Assembly: GCA_905479265.1 (NCBI GenBank) | Contig: CAJQLX010000038.1 | Coordinates: 28,978 to 92,977 of the forward strand | DNA from: an uncultured Alphaproteobacteria bacterium | GTDB taxonomy: Bacteria; Pseudomonadota; Alphaproteobacteria; UBA7985 | DNA: 64,000 nt | Direction of reading: 5' to 3' | Shown here: positions 36,964 through 48,982 of the stretch, one piece after another | How positions within the stretch are numbered: the stretch's first letter is position 1 | Layout of the letters: each line of letters begins with the position of its first letter | The notes under the pieces: generated by a model | Databases searched by the model: none | Told to the model about the DNA's origin: nothing | Seen by the model: only the letters and a program-made list of their open reading frames with translations | Made by a program: the position numbers and the translations under genes

Positions 36964-37467
36964 ATGATCCGGGCCGCTTTTGCGCTGCTGATGCTGTTGG
37001 GACTCGCCGCATGCGGGTTTCAACCATCCTTGCGTGATACAAGCGGTCAGTTTGATATCTCCATTCCAGCGGTCGAAGGTCGTGACGGGCAAATCCTGCG
37101 TGCGGCCTTGGTCCAACGCGTCAATCGCTTCAATCAACCCAAAATTCCAGCGTTTGTGTTGGAGCTGAATTTGGCCGTCGAAGCGCGCGAAGTTGTGCGG
37201 TTTGACGAAGCCGCATGCGCCCGCACCGGCCAGGACTGCACGTGGCTGGAAATCGTCGCGCAAAGCCCGGTGATCATCCGCGCCAACAGCTTGAGTCACA
37301 GCAATCTCATGGTCTGGCAAGGCATGGCACAGGGCCGAGCCGATGTTCGTCTGGCACAGCTGGGCTGGGCCGGCGCGCCGACGTTGGAACAAGCCAAGGA
37401 GCGGGCCGTGCTGCAGCTTGCCGATGACATCGCCGCGCAAATTGCGCTAGCCTTGACCCGCCTATGA
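36964..37467 (+). CDS. lptE: LPS assembly lipoprotein LptE
   Basis: LptE is the outer-membrane lipoprotein that plugs LptD during lipopolysaccharide export. The 167-residue protein has a signal peptide with lipobox LAAC (Cys17) followed by GFQP, the typical LptE start. Short size and position between leuS and holA fit the family in alphaproteobacteria. The body is poorly conserved in this family, so the call rests on N-terminus, size and synteny. Its stop overlaps the holA ATG by 4 bp. Confidence 0.9.
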   Translation: MIRAAFALLMLLGLAACGFQPSLRDTSGQFDISIPAVEGRDGQILRAALVQRVNRFNQPKIPAFVLELNLAVEAREVVRFDEAACARTGQDCTWLEIVAQSPVIIRANSLSHSNLMVWQGMAQGRADVRLAQLGWAGAPTLEQAKERAVLQLADDIAAQIALALTRL

Positions 37468-38492
37468 CCAAGATTTCGCCCAACGCTGCTGACGGATTCT
37501 GTAAAACTGCGCCCCGATCGGCGCAATTTGCCCTGCTTTATGGTCCCGATCGCGGGCTGGTGCAGGAGCGGGCGCGCTTGGTGCGTGATGCGGTATTTGG
37601 CACTGACTATGACCCCATGAACCACGTCAAATTTACCGCGTCAGAAATCGAAGCTGACCCGATCCGCCTGATCGATGAAGCGCGGTCGCTATCGCTGATG
37701 GGGGGTCCACGGCTGGTTGAAGCCAGTGGGCCTGACGCTGATTTGGTTGGGGCGCTGACAACGCTGATCAAGGATCCGGGGACGCTTTCGGCGTTTATTC
37801 TCATCACCGCGGATGACTTACCGACACGGTCGAAGCTGCGAGGGCTAGCGGAGAAAACCGACGGTTTTGGCGCGGTTGCCTGTTACACCGATGACGCCAA
37901 GACGATCCCGGTGCTGATCCGACAAGTGCTGGAAACCGATCACGGCTTGACCATCGGCAACGACGCACGCCAAGCGCTGGCTAGTCAATTGGGCGGTGAC
38001 CGGGCGCTGACGCTGGCCGCGCTGGAAAAACTCGCGCTCTATGTGCGGTCGGGGGAGGTCACGCTGGAGGATGTCGAAGCCTGTGCCACCGATGCTGCTG
38101 CGCTGAGTTTAGACCGGCTTTTGTACGCGATAACAGCCGGGGACGGTGCAGCGGCGGATTTTGAGTTCGACCGGCAATTGCGCGCTGGAACGGATCCAAA
38201 CGCTGTTTTGGCTTTGCTTCGACTGCACCTGAAGAAGTTCATGACGGTAGGCATCGGGGTGAGCGAAGGCCAGCCCATCGGCGCGGCGATTGGCGCGCTG
38301 CGGCCACCGCTGTTTTTCAAGATCAAAGACACCTTCGCGGCCCAAGCCCGGCATTGGCCCTTGGACCGATCGCTGAAAGCGTTGGATTGCGTCCGCGACA
38401 CCTTGGTGCGGATTCGCCAGACCGGTGCGCCCGTGGTTGCGCTCACGCGGCAGTGTTTGTTCGACGTGATTGCGCTTAAGAAACAGTCTTGA
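37464..38492 (+). CDS. holA: DNA polymerase III delta subunit
   Basis: HolA is the clamp-loader wrench that opens the beta clamp. The 342-residue length fits, with the N-terminal FALLYGPDRGLVQERA segment near residue 22 and the LIDEARSLSLMGGPRLVEA motif. The C-terminal helical collar domain ends ALTRQCLFDVIALKK. It overlaps lptE (ATGA junction), so is translationally coupled. It is convergent with rlmN, with 5 bp between. Confidence 0.94.
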   Translation: MTKISPNAADGFCKTAPRSAQFALLYGPDRGLVQERARLVRDAVFGTDYDPMNHVKFTASEIEADPIRLIDEARSLSLMGGPRLVEASGPDADLVGALTTLIKDPGTLSAFILITADDLPTRSKLRGLAEKTDGFGAVACYTDDAKTIPVLIRQVLETDHGLTIGNDARQALASQLGGDRALTLAALEKLALYVRSGEVTLEDVEACATDAAALSLDRLLYAITAGDGAAADFEFDRQLRAGTDPNAVLALLRLHLKKFMTVGIGVSEGQPIGAAIGALRPPLFFKIKDTFAAQARHWPLDRSLKALDCVRDTLVRIRQTGAPVVALTRQCLFDVIALKKQS

Positions 38493-38497
38493 GCGGC

Positions 38498-39694
38498 TTA
38501 GTCCTGTCCGGCGACTTGCGCGGCCAGGTGTGCGGCGGCCAAAGCATCGCGTTCGGAGCGACGCATTTTCTGGCTTTCGCTTTTGAGCTGACCACAGGCG
38601 GCCAAAATGTCTTCCCCTCGCGTGGTTCGAACCGGCGCTGACACGCCCGCTTCCTGCACAATGGTTTGGAAAGACGCGATTCGCCGCGCGCTTGAGCATT
38701 CGTAATCTGAGCCGGGCCAAGGATTAAACGGGATCAGATTGATTTTGGACGGTATGCCCTTGAGCATGCGCACCAATTGGCGCGCATCGGCGTCGCTGTC
38801 GTTTATGCCTTTGAGCATCACGTACTCAAACGTAATCCGCCGGGCATTGGTGACACCGGGATAGGTGCGACACGCGTCGAGCAACTCTTCAAGCGGGTAT
38901 TTCTTGTTGATCGGCATGATGCCGTCGCGGGTGTCGTTATCAACGGCGTGCAAGGAAACGGCGAGATTGACGTTGAGCTCTTCCCCGCATTTTCGCATGG
39001 CCGGGACAACACCGGACGTCGAGAGCGTGATCCGGCGTTTGGACAGTGAGATGCCTTCGCCGTCCATGACGATTCGCAGCGCGGCGGCAACATTGTCATA
39101 GTTGTAGAGCGGCTCCCCCATACCCATCATGACCACGTTAGTAATCATGCGCGAATGATCAGAGGGCGTTGGCCACTCGCCAAAGGCATCGCGGGCCAGC
39201 ATCAATTGACCCACGACTTCAGAAGCGGTCAGATTGCGCACGAGGCGCTGCGTGCCGGTGTGACAGAATTTGCACGTGAGCGTGCAGCCAACCTGACTGG
39301 AAACGCACAGCGTGCCGCGATCGGCCTCGGGGATGTGAACGGTCTCGACTTCGTTGCCATCGGGAAATTTCAGCAGCCATTTCGCTGTGCCATCGACGGA
39401 GTTTAGGGCTTCAGAGACCGACGGACGCTCAACAACAAATTCCTCGGCCAGCTCGCGGCGGAAATCCTTGGACAGCGTGGTCATCGCGTCGAATTCGGTC
39501 ACGCCCTGCCAGTAAAGCCAGTGCCAAAGCTGTTTTGTGCGGAATTTTTTGTGCCCGCGCTCTTCGAGCATCTGGGCGAGCTGTTCACGCGGAATGCCGA
39601 TCAGATTGATCTTTTGACCGTCAGCGGACGCGAACTGGTCTGGGTTCAGCGCGAGTGACGCGCTCATTTCCGGTGTGGGGGCGAGGTGATTCAT
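38498..39694 (-). CDS. rlmN: Dual-specificity rRNA/tRNA adenine-C2 methyltransferase RlmN
   Basis: RlmN is a radical-SAM enzyme that methylates C2 of A2503 in 23S rRNA and A37 of some tRNAs. The 398 residues contain the cluster motif C137-x3-C141-x2-C144 in [13 protein letters not shown] and the [14 protein letters not shown] motif. Near the C-terminus is AACGQL, whose Cys carries the transient methyl group. It is 82 bp upstream, in transcription, of nothing but the convergent holA, so likely ends its transcript here. Confidence 0.96.
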   Translation of the reverse strand: MNHLAPTPEMSASLALNPDQFASADGQKINLIGIPREQLAQMLEERGHKKFRTKQLWHWLYWQGVTEFDAMTTLSKDFRRELAEEFVVERPSVSEALNSVDGTAKWLLKFPDGNEVETVHIPEADRGTLCVSSQVGCTLTCKFCHTGTQRLVRNLTASEVVGQLMLARDAFGEWPTPSDHSRMITNVVMMGMGEPLYNYDNVAAALRIVMDGEGISLSKRRITLSTSGVVPAMRKCGEELNVNLAVSLHAVDNDTRDGIMPINKKYPLEELLDACRTYPGVTNARRITFEYVMLKGINDSDADARQLVRMLKGIPSKINLIPFNPWPGSDYECSSARRIASFQTIVQEAGVSAPVRTTRGEDILAACGQLKSESQKMRRSERDALAAAHLAAQVAGQD

Positions 39695-39776
39695 GCTTCA
39701 CCAGTGCCACAGGCGGAGCCCATTCTCAACTGCGAGCGGCCATGCGCCGCTCGCTGGTGCCGAAGCAACGCTGACG

Positions 39777-40289
39777 TTACAGGTTGCAGGCTTCGGTGAT
39801 CTTGTTGAAGGCTTTGGTAAAGCCGCGCAACGAGAATACGTCGTTGATGTTGTTGCCACGCGAAGACCGGCTGTCGATTGTCAGCGTCAGACCGCGTTTC
39901 ATGGCGCCAACCAAGGTGCCGTCGTCGTTTGGGTGACCCCAAGCGGTCTCGCCGTTCTTGGTGAACATGGCAAAGCGCTGGTTGCCGATCGAAGCAATCG
40001 GCTCATTGTTGGCTTCGAAGGTGAAACCAGCCTCAAAGGAAACAACGTTCTTTTCCACGCCCGGCCGGTGCGCGATCAGCAGCCAAATCGGGCCGCGGCG
40101 CAGGTTGTCCGGCTTGGATGATTGCGGTTGGGTCGCCATGAAGCAGACAATTTGACCGGTGGACTCGACCACGCGGAAGGCGCGCCAGTCGGTGAACTTG
40201 CCAAGGTCTTCAGGAACCTGAGCAGAAGCGTTTGCGCTCAAAGTCAGGAGCGCGATCATGGACACGAGCCAGAAACGCATGGTCTTCAT
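39777..40289 (-). CDS. Invasion-associated locus B (IalB) family protein
   Basis: This 170-residue secreted protein has a signal peptide (MKTMRFWLVSMIALLTLSA, cleavage near ASA) and the IalB pattern: WRAFRVVESTGQIVCFMATQPQ early on and FSLRGFTKAFNKITEAC at the end. IalB was named from Bartonella, but most members are in free-living alphaproteobacteria and are of unknown function. The ATG at 40289 is preferred to a start 11 codons earlier. It lies downstream of the bactofilin gene. Confidence 0.87.
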   Translation of the reverse strand: MKTMRFWLVSMIALLTLSANASAQVPEDLGKFTDWRAFRVVESTGQIVCFMATQPQSSKPDNLRRGPIWLLIAHRPGVEKNVVSFEAGFTFEANNEPIASIGNQRFAMFTKNGETAWGHPNDDGTLVGAMKRGLTLTIDSRSSRGNNINDVFSLRGFTKAFNKITEACNL

Positions 40290-40353
40290 TCGTTGAATTC
40301 CCAAATCTTTAATTGGTCCCAACGGGGTGGAACTCTTCAGTTGTTCAATTTTT

Positions 40354-40404
40354 AGGGTCAGTTTGCGTCAAAAACAGGGCCAAGACCCATATTTTGCTGA
40401 CCCT
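40354..40404. other. Inverted repeat upstream of the IalB-family gene
   Basis: AGGGTCAG (40354-40361) and CTGACCCT (40397-40404) are exact complements 35 bases apart, between the bactofilin and IalB-family genes. There is no T-run. It may fold in the leader or serve as a binding site. Confidence 0.3.
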
Positions 40405-40424
40405 GAGATCAAAATAGGGCGCGC

Positions 40425-41090
40425 TTATTCACCAACGCGTGGGTTAGGCGCCCGCGCAGGGGTGCCAGCGATGGCAACGTCACCGGTCATGGTGCCGCCA
40501 CGCTCGACTTCCAACTCGCCGAAGCGAACGGTGCCGATGATCCGGCCTGTTGACGCCAGTGTCAGCAAACCTTCGACGGTCAAATCACCCTCGAAATGTC
40601 CTGCGATCTGTGCGGAGTCAACCACGGCGGTACCCGTAAAATATCCGCCCGACGCCACTTCAAGAGCGCGGCTGTCCATCAGCGATGCTTCGACCGAGCC
40701 TTCAACCACGAGACGTTCGCAGGACGTGATTTCGCCCTTCATCTTGATCTCGCGACCGACGATCAGTTTACCAGATTCCTGCATAGCGTTCTGAACACCT
40801 CTTTGCTGTTGCGGCGCAGCGCGCGGCGCAGGGTTTTGCACGGTAGCGCTGCCATCGGCTACGCCCGGACGACGCTCGGCTGTGCGCGCGGGAGCCACAG
40901 TCGCGGCGCGTGGTGTTGGTGCCGCAAGGGGTGCGGCAGCAGCGGTTGTCGGGGTTGGAACCGTTGCGCGCGGCGCAACAGCCGGTACAGCCCCCGTGGG
41001 CGCAGCAGGGCGGGGCACCGCTTGCGCTTCTGGCGCGCCGGTGCCTTCGTCTGTTGCGTCAGGACCGTCTTTTTTTGTCTTGGAAAACAT
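40425..41090 (-). CDS. Bactofilin
   Basis: Bactofilins polymerise without nucleotide into filaments that position envelope enzymes. The C-terminal domain (about residues 105-210) shows the beta-helical repeat of the family: GEITSCERLVVEGSVEASL, GTAVVDSAQIAGHFEGDLTVEGLLTLASTGRIIGTVRFGELEV-type spacing. The first ~100 residues are an unusually long Ala/Pro/Thr-rich, basic linker without hydrophobic anchor. No M23 peptidase gene is adjacent, although bactofilin genes are often beside one. Confidence 0.93.
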   Translation of the reverse strand: MFSKTKKDGPDATDEGTGAPEAQAVPRPAAPTGAVPAVAPRATVPTPTTAAAAPLAAPTPRAATVAPARTAERRPGVADGSATVQNPAPRAAPQQQRGVQNAMQESGKLIVGREIKMKGEITSCERLVVEGSVEASLMDSRALEVASGGYFTGTAVVDSAQIAGHFEGDLTVEGLLTLASTGRIIGTVRFGELEVERGGTMTGDVAIAGTPARAPNPRVGE

Positions 41091-41229
41091 GGGCCAAGCG
41101 ACCTCCCAAACTCAAATCAGCCACGCGGCTGGGTGAAATATCGCCGCACTTATGCGCCGTTTTACGTGTAAATCGCGCCAAAACCAAGCATATATCCACA
41201 GGAGATCAAGAGAATCTTAATCAATCGCC

Positions 41230-43497
41230 TTATTTTCGGGCACCTTCGATGGCTGCAAACACGGCTGCGTTCAGTACGTCTGAAACCTTGGCGTTCATAG
41301 ATGTTATTTGTACGGCGTGATTGAGGCCTTGCAGGACTGGACCGATCACCGTGCCGTCGGCAAACTCTGTGAGCAGTTTTTGACTGATGTTTGCTGCGTG
41401 CAAACTCGGCATGACCAGCACGTTTGCCGGCCCGGTGAGGCGGCAGAACGGGTACGTGGATTTAATGAGGTCGTAGTCCAGCGCCACGTTCACCTGCATC
41501 TCACCATCAAACTCAAAATCAACCCGGCGGCGCTCCAACTCAAGCACGGCGTCGCGCACGTCCTTGGTCGCGTGGCGCTCTGGCTGGCCAAAGTTGGAAT
41601 AACTCAGCAGCGCCACACGTGGCTCAAAGCCCAGCGAGCGGGCCGTATTCGCGGTTTGGATGGCAATGTCAGCCAGCGCCCGACCATCGGGGTTTTCCGC
41701 AACCGACGTGTCGGCGAGGAAAACCGTCTGTCCGCGCCGGATGAACATGGCGTGCGTCATGATCCGTTGGTTTTCGGCCGGGTCCACCACTTTCAACACA
41801 TCCTCGAAGCAGGAACCAAAGGCGCGCGTTAAGCCTGTCACCATCGCATCGGCCTGCCCGGAAGCAACCAGCGACGCCGCGTAGACGTTACGATCCTGGT
41901 GAATCAGCCGCTGGCAATCGCGCCGCAAATAGCCCTTTCGGTTGAGGCGGGCGTAGACCATATCGACCAGCTCGGGGTTATCTTCGCGCCGCTGTCCAGC
42001 GTTGCGGATTTCCAGGCTGTTGGGGTCGATCCCCATATCGCTCAAGGTGGCTTCAATGTCTTCCTGACGACCCACAAGGATCGGACGGCCCAAATCACCA
42101 TTTTTGACGGCCAAAGCCGCACGAATCGCACGCGGGTCTTCACCCTCGGCAAACACCACCCGCTGACCCTTGCCGCGCGCACGATCATAGACGCGCTGCA
42201 AGCGATCATAGGTCGGGTCAAGCCGGCCTTTGAGCTCTTCGGTGTAAGCGTCCATGTCGATGATGGGGCGGCGCGCCACGCCGGTTTCCATGGCGGCGTT
42301 GGCCACCGCTTGGGGCACGGCAACGATCAGGCGCGGGTCAAAGGGTGCTGGGATCAGGTACTCGGGACCGAATTTCAGCTTTCGGCCATAGGCTTCACCC
42401 ACCTCATCGGGAACGTCTTCGCGCGCCAGTTCTGCGAGTGCATTAACGGCGGCGATTTTCATTTCATCGTTGATCGCCCGCGCCCGAACATCCAGTGCGC
42501 CCCGGAAAATGTACGGGAAGCCCAGAACGTTGTTGACCTGGTTGGGGTAATCCGAGCGTCCGGTCGCCATGATGGCGTCGTCGCGTACTTCGTGCACCAG
42601 TTCTGGCTTGATCTCAGGATCGGGGTTGGCCATCGCAAAAATGATTGGCCGAGGCGCCATAGAGGCCACCATATCCTGGTTGATCGCGTCCTTGACCGAC
42701 AGGCCAAAGAACACGTCGGCGTCCTTCATCGCGTCTTCGAGCGTTCGTAGGTCGGTATCGACCGCGTGAATCGACTTCCACTGGTTCATGCCGTCGGTTC
42801 GGCCCCGGTAGATCACACCCCGACTGTCACACATGATAGCGTTTTCATTCGGCATGCCCATGGACTTGAGCAGCGACAGCGTCGCAATCGCAGCCGCGCC
42901 GGCGCCATTCACAACCATTCGGATATCCGTCAGCGACCGACCGGTGATGCGCAGAGCGTTGACCAAACCCGCCGCTGCGATGATCGCCGTACCGTGCTGG
43001 TCATCATGCATCACAGGAATATCGCAGCGCTCGCGCAGGCGTTCTTCGATGATGAAACTCTCAGGCGCTTTGATGTCTTCGAGGTTGATGCCCCCAAAAG
43101 TCGGCGCCATCAGTTCGACGGCATCGCAAAAGCGGTCCACGTCTTCAGTCGCGAGTTCGAGGTCGATGCCGTCAATATCGGCAAAGCGCTTGAACAGCAC
43201 AGCCTTGCCTTCCATCACCGGTTTCGAGGCCAGCGCGCCAAGGTTTCCCAGACCCAAGACAGCCGTGCCGTTGGTTATCACGGCGACAGTGTTAGACTTG
43301 GCGGTATAGTCGTAGGCGGAGTCTGGATTTTCGGCGATGCGTAAACAGGGGTAGGCAACACCCGGCGAGTAGGCCAGAGAAAGGTCTCGCTGTGTCGCCA
43401 ATGGCTTGGTAGCAGTAACCTCAAGCTTGCCGGGTCTTCCGCTGGAGTGGAGCAACAGTGCTTCTCGTTCCGTAATGCGGTTTACGTCCTGGCTCAT
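41230..43497 (-). CDS. maeB: NADP-dependent malic enzyme with phosphotransacetylase-like domain
   Basis: MaeB decarboxylates malate to pyruvate. The 755-residue protein is the long form: a malic enzyme domain in the first ~430 residues ([43 protein letters not shown]) followed by a phosphate acetyltransferase-like domain. That second domain regulates the enzyme through acetyl-CoA and lacks catalysis in known cases. The ATG at 43497 has GAGGGGG upstream. It is divergent from mutS, with 54 bp between. Confidence 0.96.
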   Translation of the reverse strand: MSQDVNRITEREALLLHSSGRPGKLEVTATKPLATQRDLSLAYSPGVAYPCLRIAENPDSAYDYTAKSNTVAVITNGTAVLGLGNLGALASKPVMEGKAVLFKRFADIDGIDLELATEDVDRFCDAVELMAPTFGGINLEDIKAPESFIIEERLRERCDIPVMHDDQHGTAIIAAAGLVNALRITGRSLTDIRMVVNGAGAAAIATLSLLKSMGMPNENAIMCDSRGVIYRGRTDGMNQWKSIHAVDTDLRTLEDAMKDADVFFGLSVKDAINQDMVASMAPRPIIFAMANPDPEIKPELVHEVRDDAIMATGRSDYPNQVNNVLGFPYIFRGALDVRARAINDEMKIAAVNALAELAREDVPDEVGEAYGRKLKFGPEYLIPAPFDPRLIVAVPQAVANAAMETGVARRPIIDMDAYTEELKGRLDPTYDRLQRVYDRARGKGQRVVFAEGEDPRAIRAALAVKNGDLGRPILVGRQEDIEATLSDMGIDPNSLEIRNAGQRREDNPELVDMVYARLNRKGYLRRDCQRLIHQDRNVYAASLVASGQADAMVTGLTRAFGSCFEDVLKVVDPAENQRIMTHAMFIRRGQTVFLADTSVAENPDGRALADIAIQTANTARSLGFEPRVALLSYSNFGQPERHATKDVRDAVLELERRRVDFEFDGEMQVNVALDYDLIKSTYPFCRLTGPANVLVMPSLHAANISQKLLTEFADGTVIGPVLQGLNHAVQITSMNAKVSDVLNAAVFAAIEGARK

Positions 43498-43551
43498 CTG
43501 AAACCCCCTCTTACCCAACAATGGGAACTTGGTTAGCGGTACTACCTGATA

Positions 43552-46284
<2,733 letters not shown>

Positions 46285-46288
46285 CGCC

Positions 46289-48982
46289 ATGATACTCGCA
46301 GACATGAACCCGCCTTGCCTGCCCGATTTGGGCGAAAACACTCTGTTTGAAACCGACCGTCAGCGTTTGATTGAGCAAATCAAAGCGGAGCGGGTGCGGG
46401 TTTTGTCGATGCTGGGCGAACGCTTGGCACAGGGGGAAGATACAGGCTCGACCGCCGCCGCGCGTCTGGCGCACTGGACCGACGTGCTCATCACGGGATT
46501 GTTTGAGCAAATTCAGCACGCCAAGCCCGAAAGCCGTCGCACGCCCATGGCGCTGGTCGGCTTGGGCGGCTATGGGCGCGGACAGTTGGCGCCGCATTCG
46601 GACATCGACTTGTTGTTCCTGACTCAAAACCCCATCAGCGATGATGCGGCAAGCGCGGTTGAGGCGCTGCTTTACGTCCTGTGGGATGCTGGCTTCAAAG
46701 TCGGTCAGGCCGTGCGTTCGATGAGCCAATGCATGACCGAAGCCAACGACGATGTTCGGACCCTAACGTCGATGATTGAGAACCGGCTGATTACCGGCGA
46801 CGTTGGCCTTGCCGCGCGGCTGGACGACAAGATCAAGCAGCTTTTGCGCGGTGGCCGCAGTCGGCGATTTACTGATGAAAAGATGGCAGAGCGCCGAAAC
46901 CGCTATATGCAGCCGGGCAACAGCCGCTACGCGCTTGAACCTCACGTTAAAGAGGGGATCGGCGGACTGCGGGACTTGCACACACTCTATTGGATCACCC
47001 AAGCACGCTTTGACGGTACGGGGGCGGCGCTGCTGCATGAGCAAGGATTGTTGACCGCGGGTCAGGCCGAGCGGATGCGCACGGCAGAGACGTTCTTTTG
47101 GACCGTGCGGTTTCATTTGCACCTGCTGACAGGACGCGGTGAAGACCGCCTGAATTTTGACCTGCAACTCGATGTCGCCAAAGCGCTGGGTTACGCCCCG
47201 CGCGGTCGGCAGCAGGCCGTCGAGCGCTTCATGACCCGCTATTACAAGATGACTCGCGACGTGGGCGCGCTGTCGTATTTCGTGCTGGCCAGTGTGTTGG
47301 ATGATGTGAAGGCCGAGGGCAGCCTGAGCCTGCCAAATTTCTTGATCCCCCGCTCTGAGATTGAAGGGTTTCAGGTCCAGAACAACCGCCTGCGTGCGTC
47401 CAAAGCCAAGCAGTTTGACGAGCGCCCTGTTGATCTGATTCGGATTTTCCGTGTGGCCTTGGATGAAGGGATGGAAATCCACCCCAAGACCCTGCAGGCC
47501 GTCATGCAGAAAGCCCGCTTGGTGCTGTCCCGGAACCTGCATGAGAACGACGAGGCTAACGCCGTCTTCCTCGACATCCTGACCCACAAGCGCAACCCGC
47601 TGGAAACCCTGCGGCTGATGAACGATACGTCTGTGCTGGGGTACTTGCTGCCGGAGTTCGGGGCGGTGGTCGGCATGATGCAGTTTAACCGCTATCACCA
47701 CTACACGGTGGATGAGCACACCTTTCGCGCTGTGGGTGTTATGCACCGCATTGCCGCTGACCAGGGTGACGACGGCATGGGCCGGGCGTCGGCGGTGTTT
47801 GGTGATATTGTCCAAACCCGCGCGCTCTATGTCGCCATGTTGCTGCATGATTTGATGAAGGGGCGCGACGAACCCCATGAAATTCTGGGCGCGGAGATGG
47901 CCAAAACGATGGCGCCGCGCATGGGCCTGACGGAGAGCGAGACGTCTTTTGTCTCGTGGTTGATCCGCGAGCATCTCACCATGTCGTCGATCGCCTTTCA
48001 GCGTGACATTGATGACCCCGAAGTCGTCAAGGACTTCGCCGCGCGCGCCGGTTCGCTGGAACGCCTGCGGGCGCTGTTCGTGCTGACGGTGGCGGATATT
48101 CGCGCTGTGGGGCCGGATGTTTGGAACGGGTGGAAGGCATCGCTGCTGGGACAATTGTTTGTTGGCGCGGCGGATGTGCTCACGCTGGGCACCGATTCCC
48201 CGCGCGAAGCCGACCGTGCGCAAGAATGTCAGCAGGGCGTTGGCGCGGCGATGCGCCCGGAACGTGGCAAGCAGCTCGACACCCTGAAAACCGCTGCGCC
48301 GCGCTCGTACTGGCTGGCCTATGACAGCGATACGATTCTCAGTCATCTGGACCTGATGGCTGAAACCGAAGCGCGGGATGAGAAAATCGGCGTTTCTTTC
48401 CGACAGCATGAGAACGAGGGCTGGACGGAGGTCTTTGTCTATGTGCTCGATCACGCGGGCATGTTTGCCGGGATTGCAGGGGCTGTTGGCGTTTGCGGTT
48501 TCGACATCGATGGGGCCAAGGCGCACACGCTGGGCAATTCCATGGTTCTGGACACCTTTGCCGTATCAACCCATCAGGGTGAAGCGCTGGACGCCAATCA
48601 ACGCGAGCGGTTGAAAGAGACGATATTCCGCGTGGTCACGGGTGAAATGCCGCTGGGGCCAGAAATCGAAAAACGGCTCAAGCGGCGCTCGCAGCGGATT
48701 CAAGTGCTGGACCCCGATCACGCCATTGTCGTCAACAACCGCGCCTCGGACAAATTCACCCTGCTTGAAGTCAGTGGACCGAACCGGCCGGGCGAGCTGT
48801 ACCGCATCACCCGTGCGCTGGGCGCAGACGGACTGGCGATCCACAGCGCAAAGATCAGCAGTTACGGCCAGCGCTATGTCGATGTGTTCTACTTGCGCGA
48901 TGGCTTGGGTGGAAAAATTGAAAGCACGGATCGATTGGCGCGGGTGAAATCCCGCGTGATGGAAAGCCTGTCGGATGGCTGA
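46289..48982 (+). CDS. glnD: [Protein-PII] uridylyltransferase / uridylyl-removing enzyme
   Basis: GlnD is the glutamine sensor that adds UMP to P-II or removes it. The 897 residues contain the nucleotidyltransferase motif GGYGRGQLAPHSDIDLLF at about 93-110. A central HD domain (YHHYTVDEHTFRA, LLHDLMKGRDEPH) performs deuridylylation. Two C-terminal ACT domains (EVFVYVLDHAGMFAGIAGAV; LLEVSGPNRPGELYRITRAL) bind glutamine. Its likely substrate GlnB, with Y51 intact, is encoded at 25.3 kb. It sits between mutS and murJ, a common alphaproteobacterial order. Confidence 0.97.
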   Translation: MILADMNPPCLPDLGENTLFETDRQRLIEQIKAERVRVLSMLGERLAQGEDTGSTAAARLAHWTDVLITGLFEQIQHAKPESRRTPMALVGLGGYGRGQLAPHSDIDLLFLTQNPISDDAASAVEALLYVLWDAGFKVGQAVRSMSQCMTEANDDVRTLTSMIENRLITGDVGLAARLDDKIKQLLRGGRSRRFTDEKMAERRNRYMQPGNSRYALEPHVKEGIGGLRDLHTLYWITQARFDGTGAALLHEQGLLTAGQAERMRTAETFFWTVRFHLHLLTGRGEDRLNFDLQLDVAKALGYAPRGRQQAVERFMTRYYKMTRDVGALSYFVLASVLDDVKAEGSLSLPNFLIPRSEIEGFQVQNNRLRASKAKQFDERPVDLIRIFRVALDEGMEIHPKTLQAVMQKARLVLSRNLHENDEANAVFLDILTHKRNPLETLRLMNDTSVLGYLLPEFGAVVGMMQFNRYHHYTVDEHTFRAVGVMHRIAADQGDDGMGRASAVFGDIVQTRALYVAMLLHDLMKGRDEPHEILGAEMAKTMAPRMGLTESETSFVSWLIREHLTMSSIAFQRDIDDPEVVKDFAARAGSLERLRALFVLTVADIRAVGPDVWNGWKASLLGQLFVGAADVLTLGTDSPREADRAQECQQGVGAAMRPERGKQLDTLKTAAPRSYWLAYDSDTILSHLDLMAETEARDEKIGVSFRQHENEGWTEVFVYVLDHAGMFAGIAGAVGVCGFDIDGAKAHTLGNSMVLDTFAVSTHQGEALDANQRERLKETIFRVVTGEMPLGPEIEKRLKRRSQRIQVLDPDHAIVVNNRASDKFTLLEVSGPNRPGELYRITRALGADGLAIHSAKISSYGQRYVDVFYLRDGLGGKIESTDRLARVKSRVMESLSDG

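Noticed and set aside
41192..41200. ATATCCACA upstream of the bactofilin gene as a DnaA box
   Set aside because: One mismatch from consensus, but isolated and far from the candidate origin; a single 9-mer is expected by chance.
46763..48526. 587-codon open frame antisense to glnD
   Set aside because: A shadow of glnD in a GC-rich genome; His/Arg/Gln-rich translation without recognisable domains.
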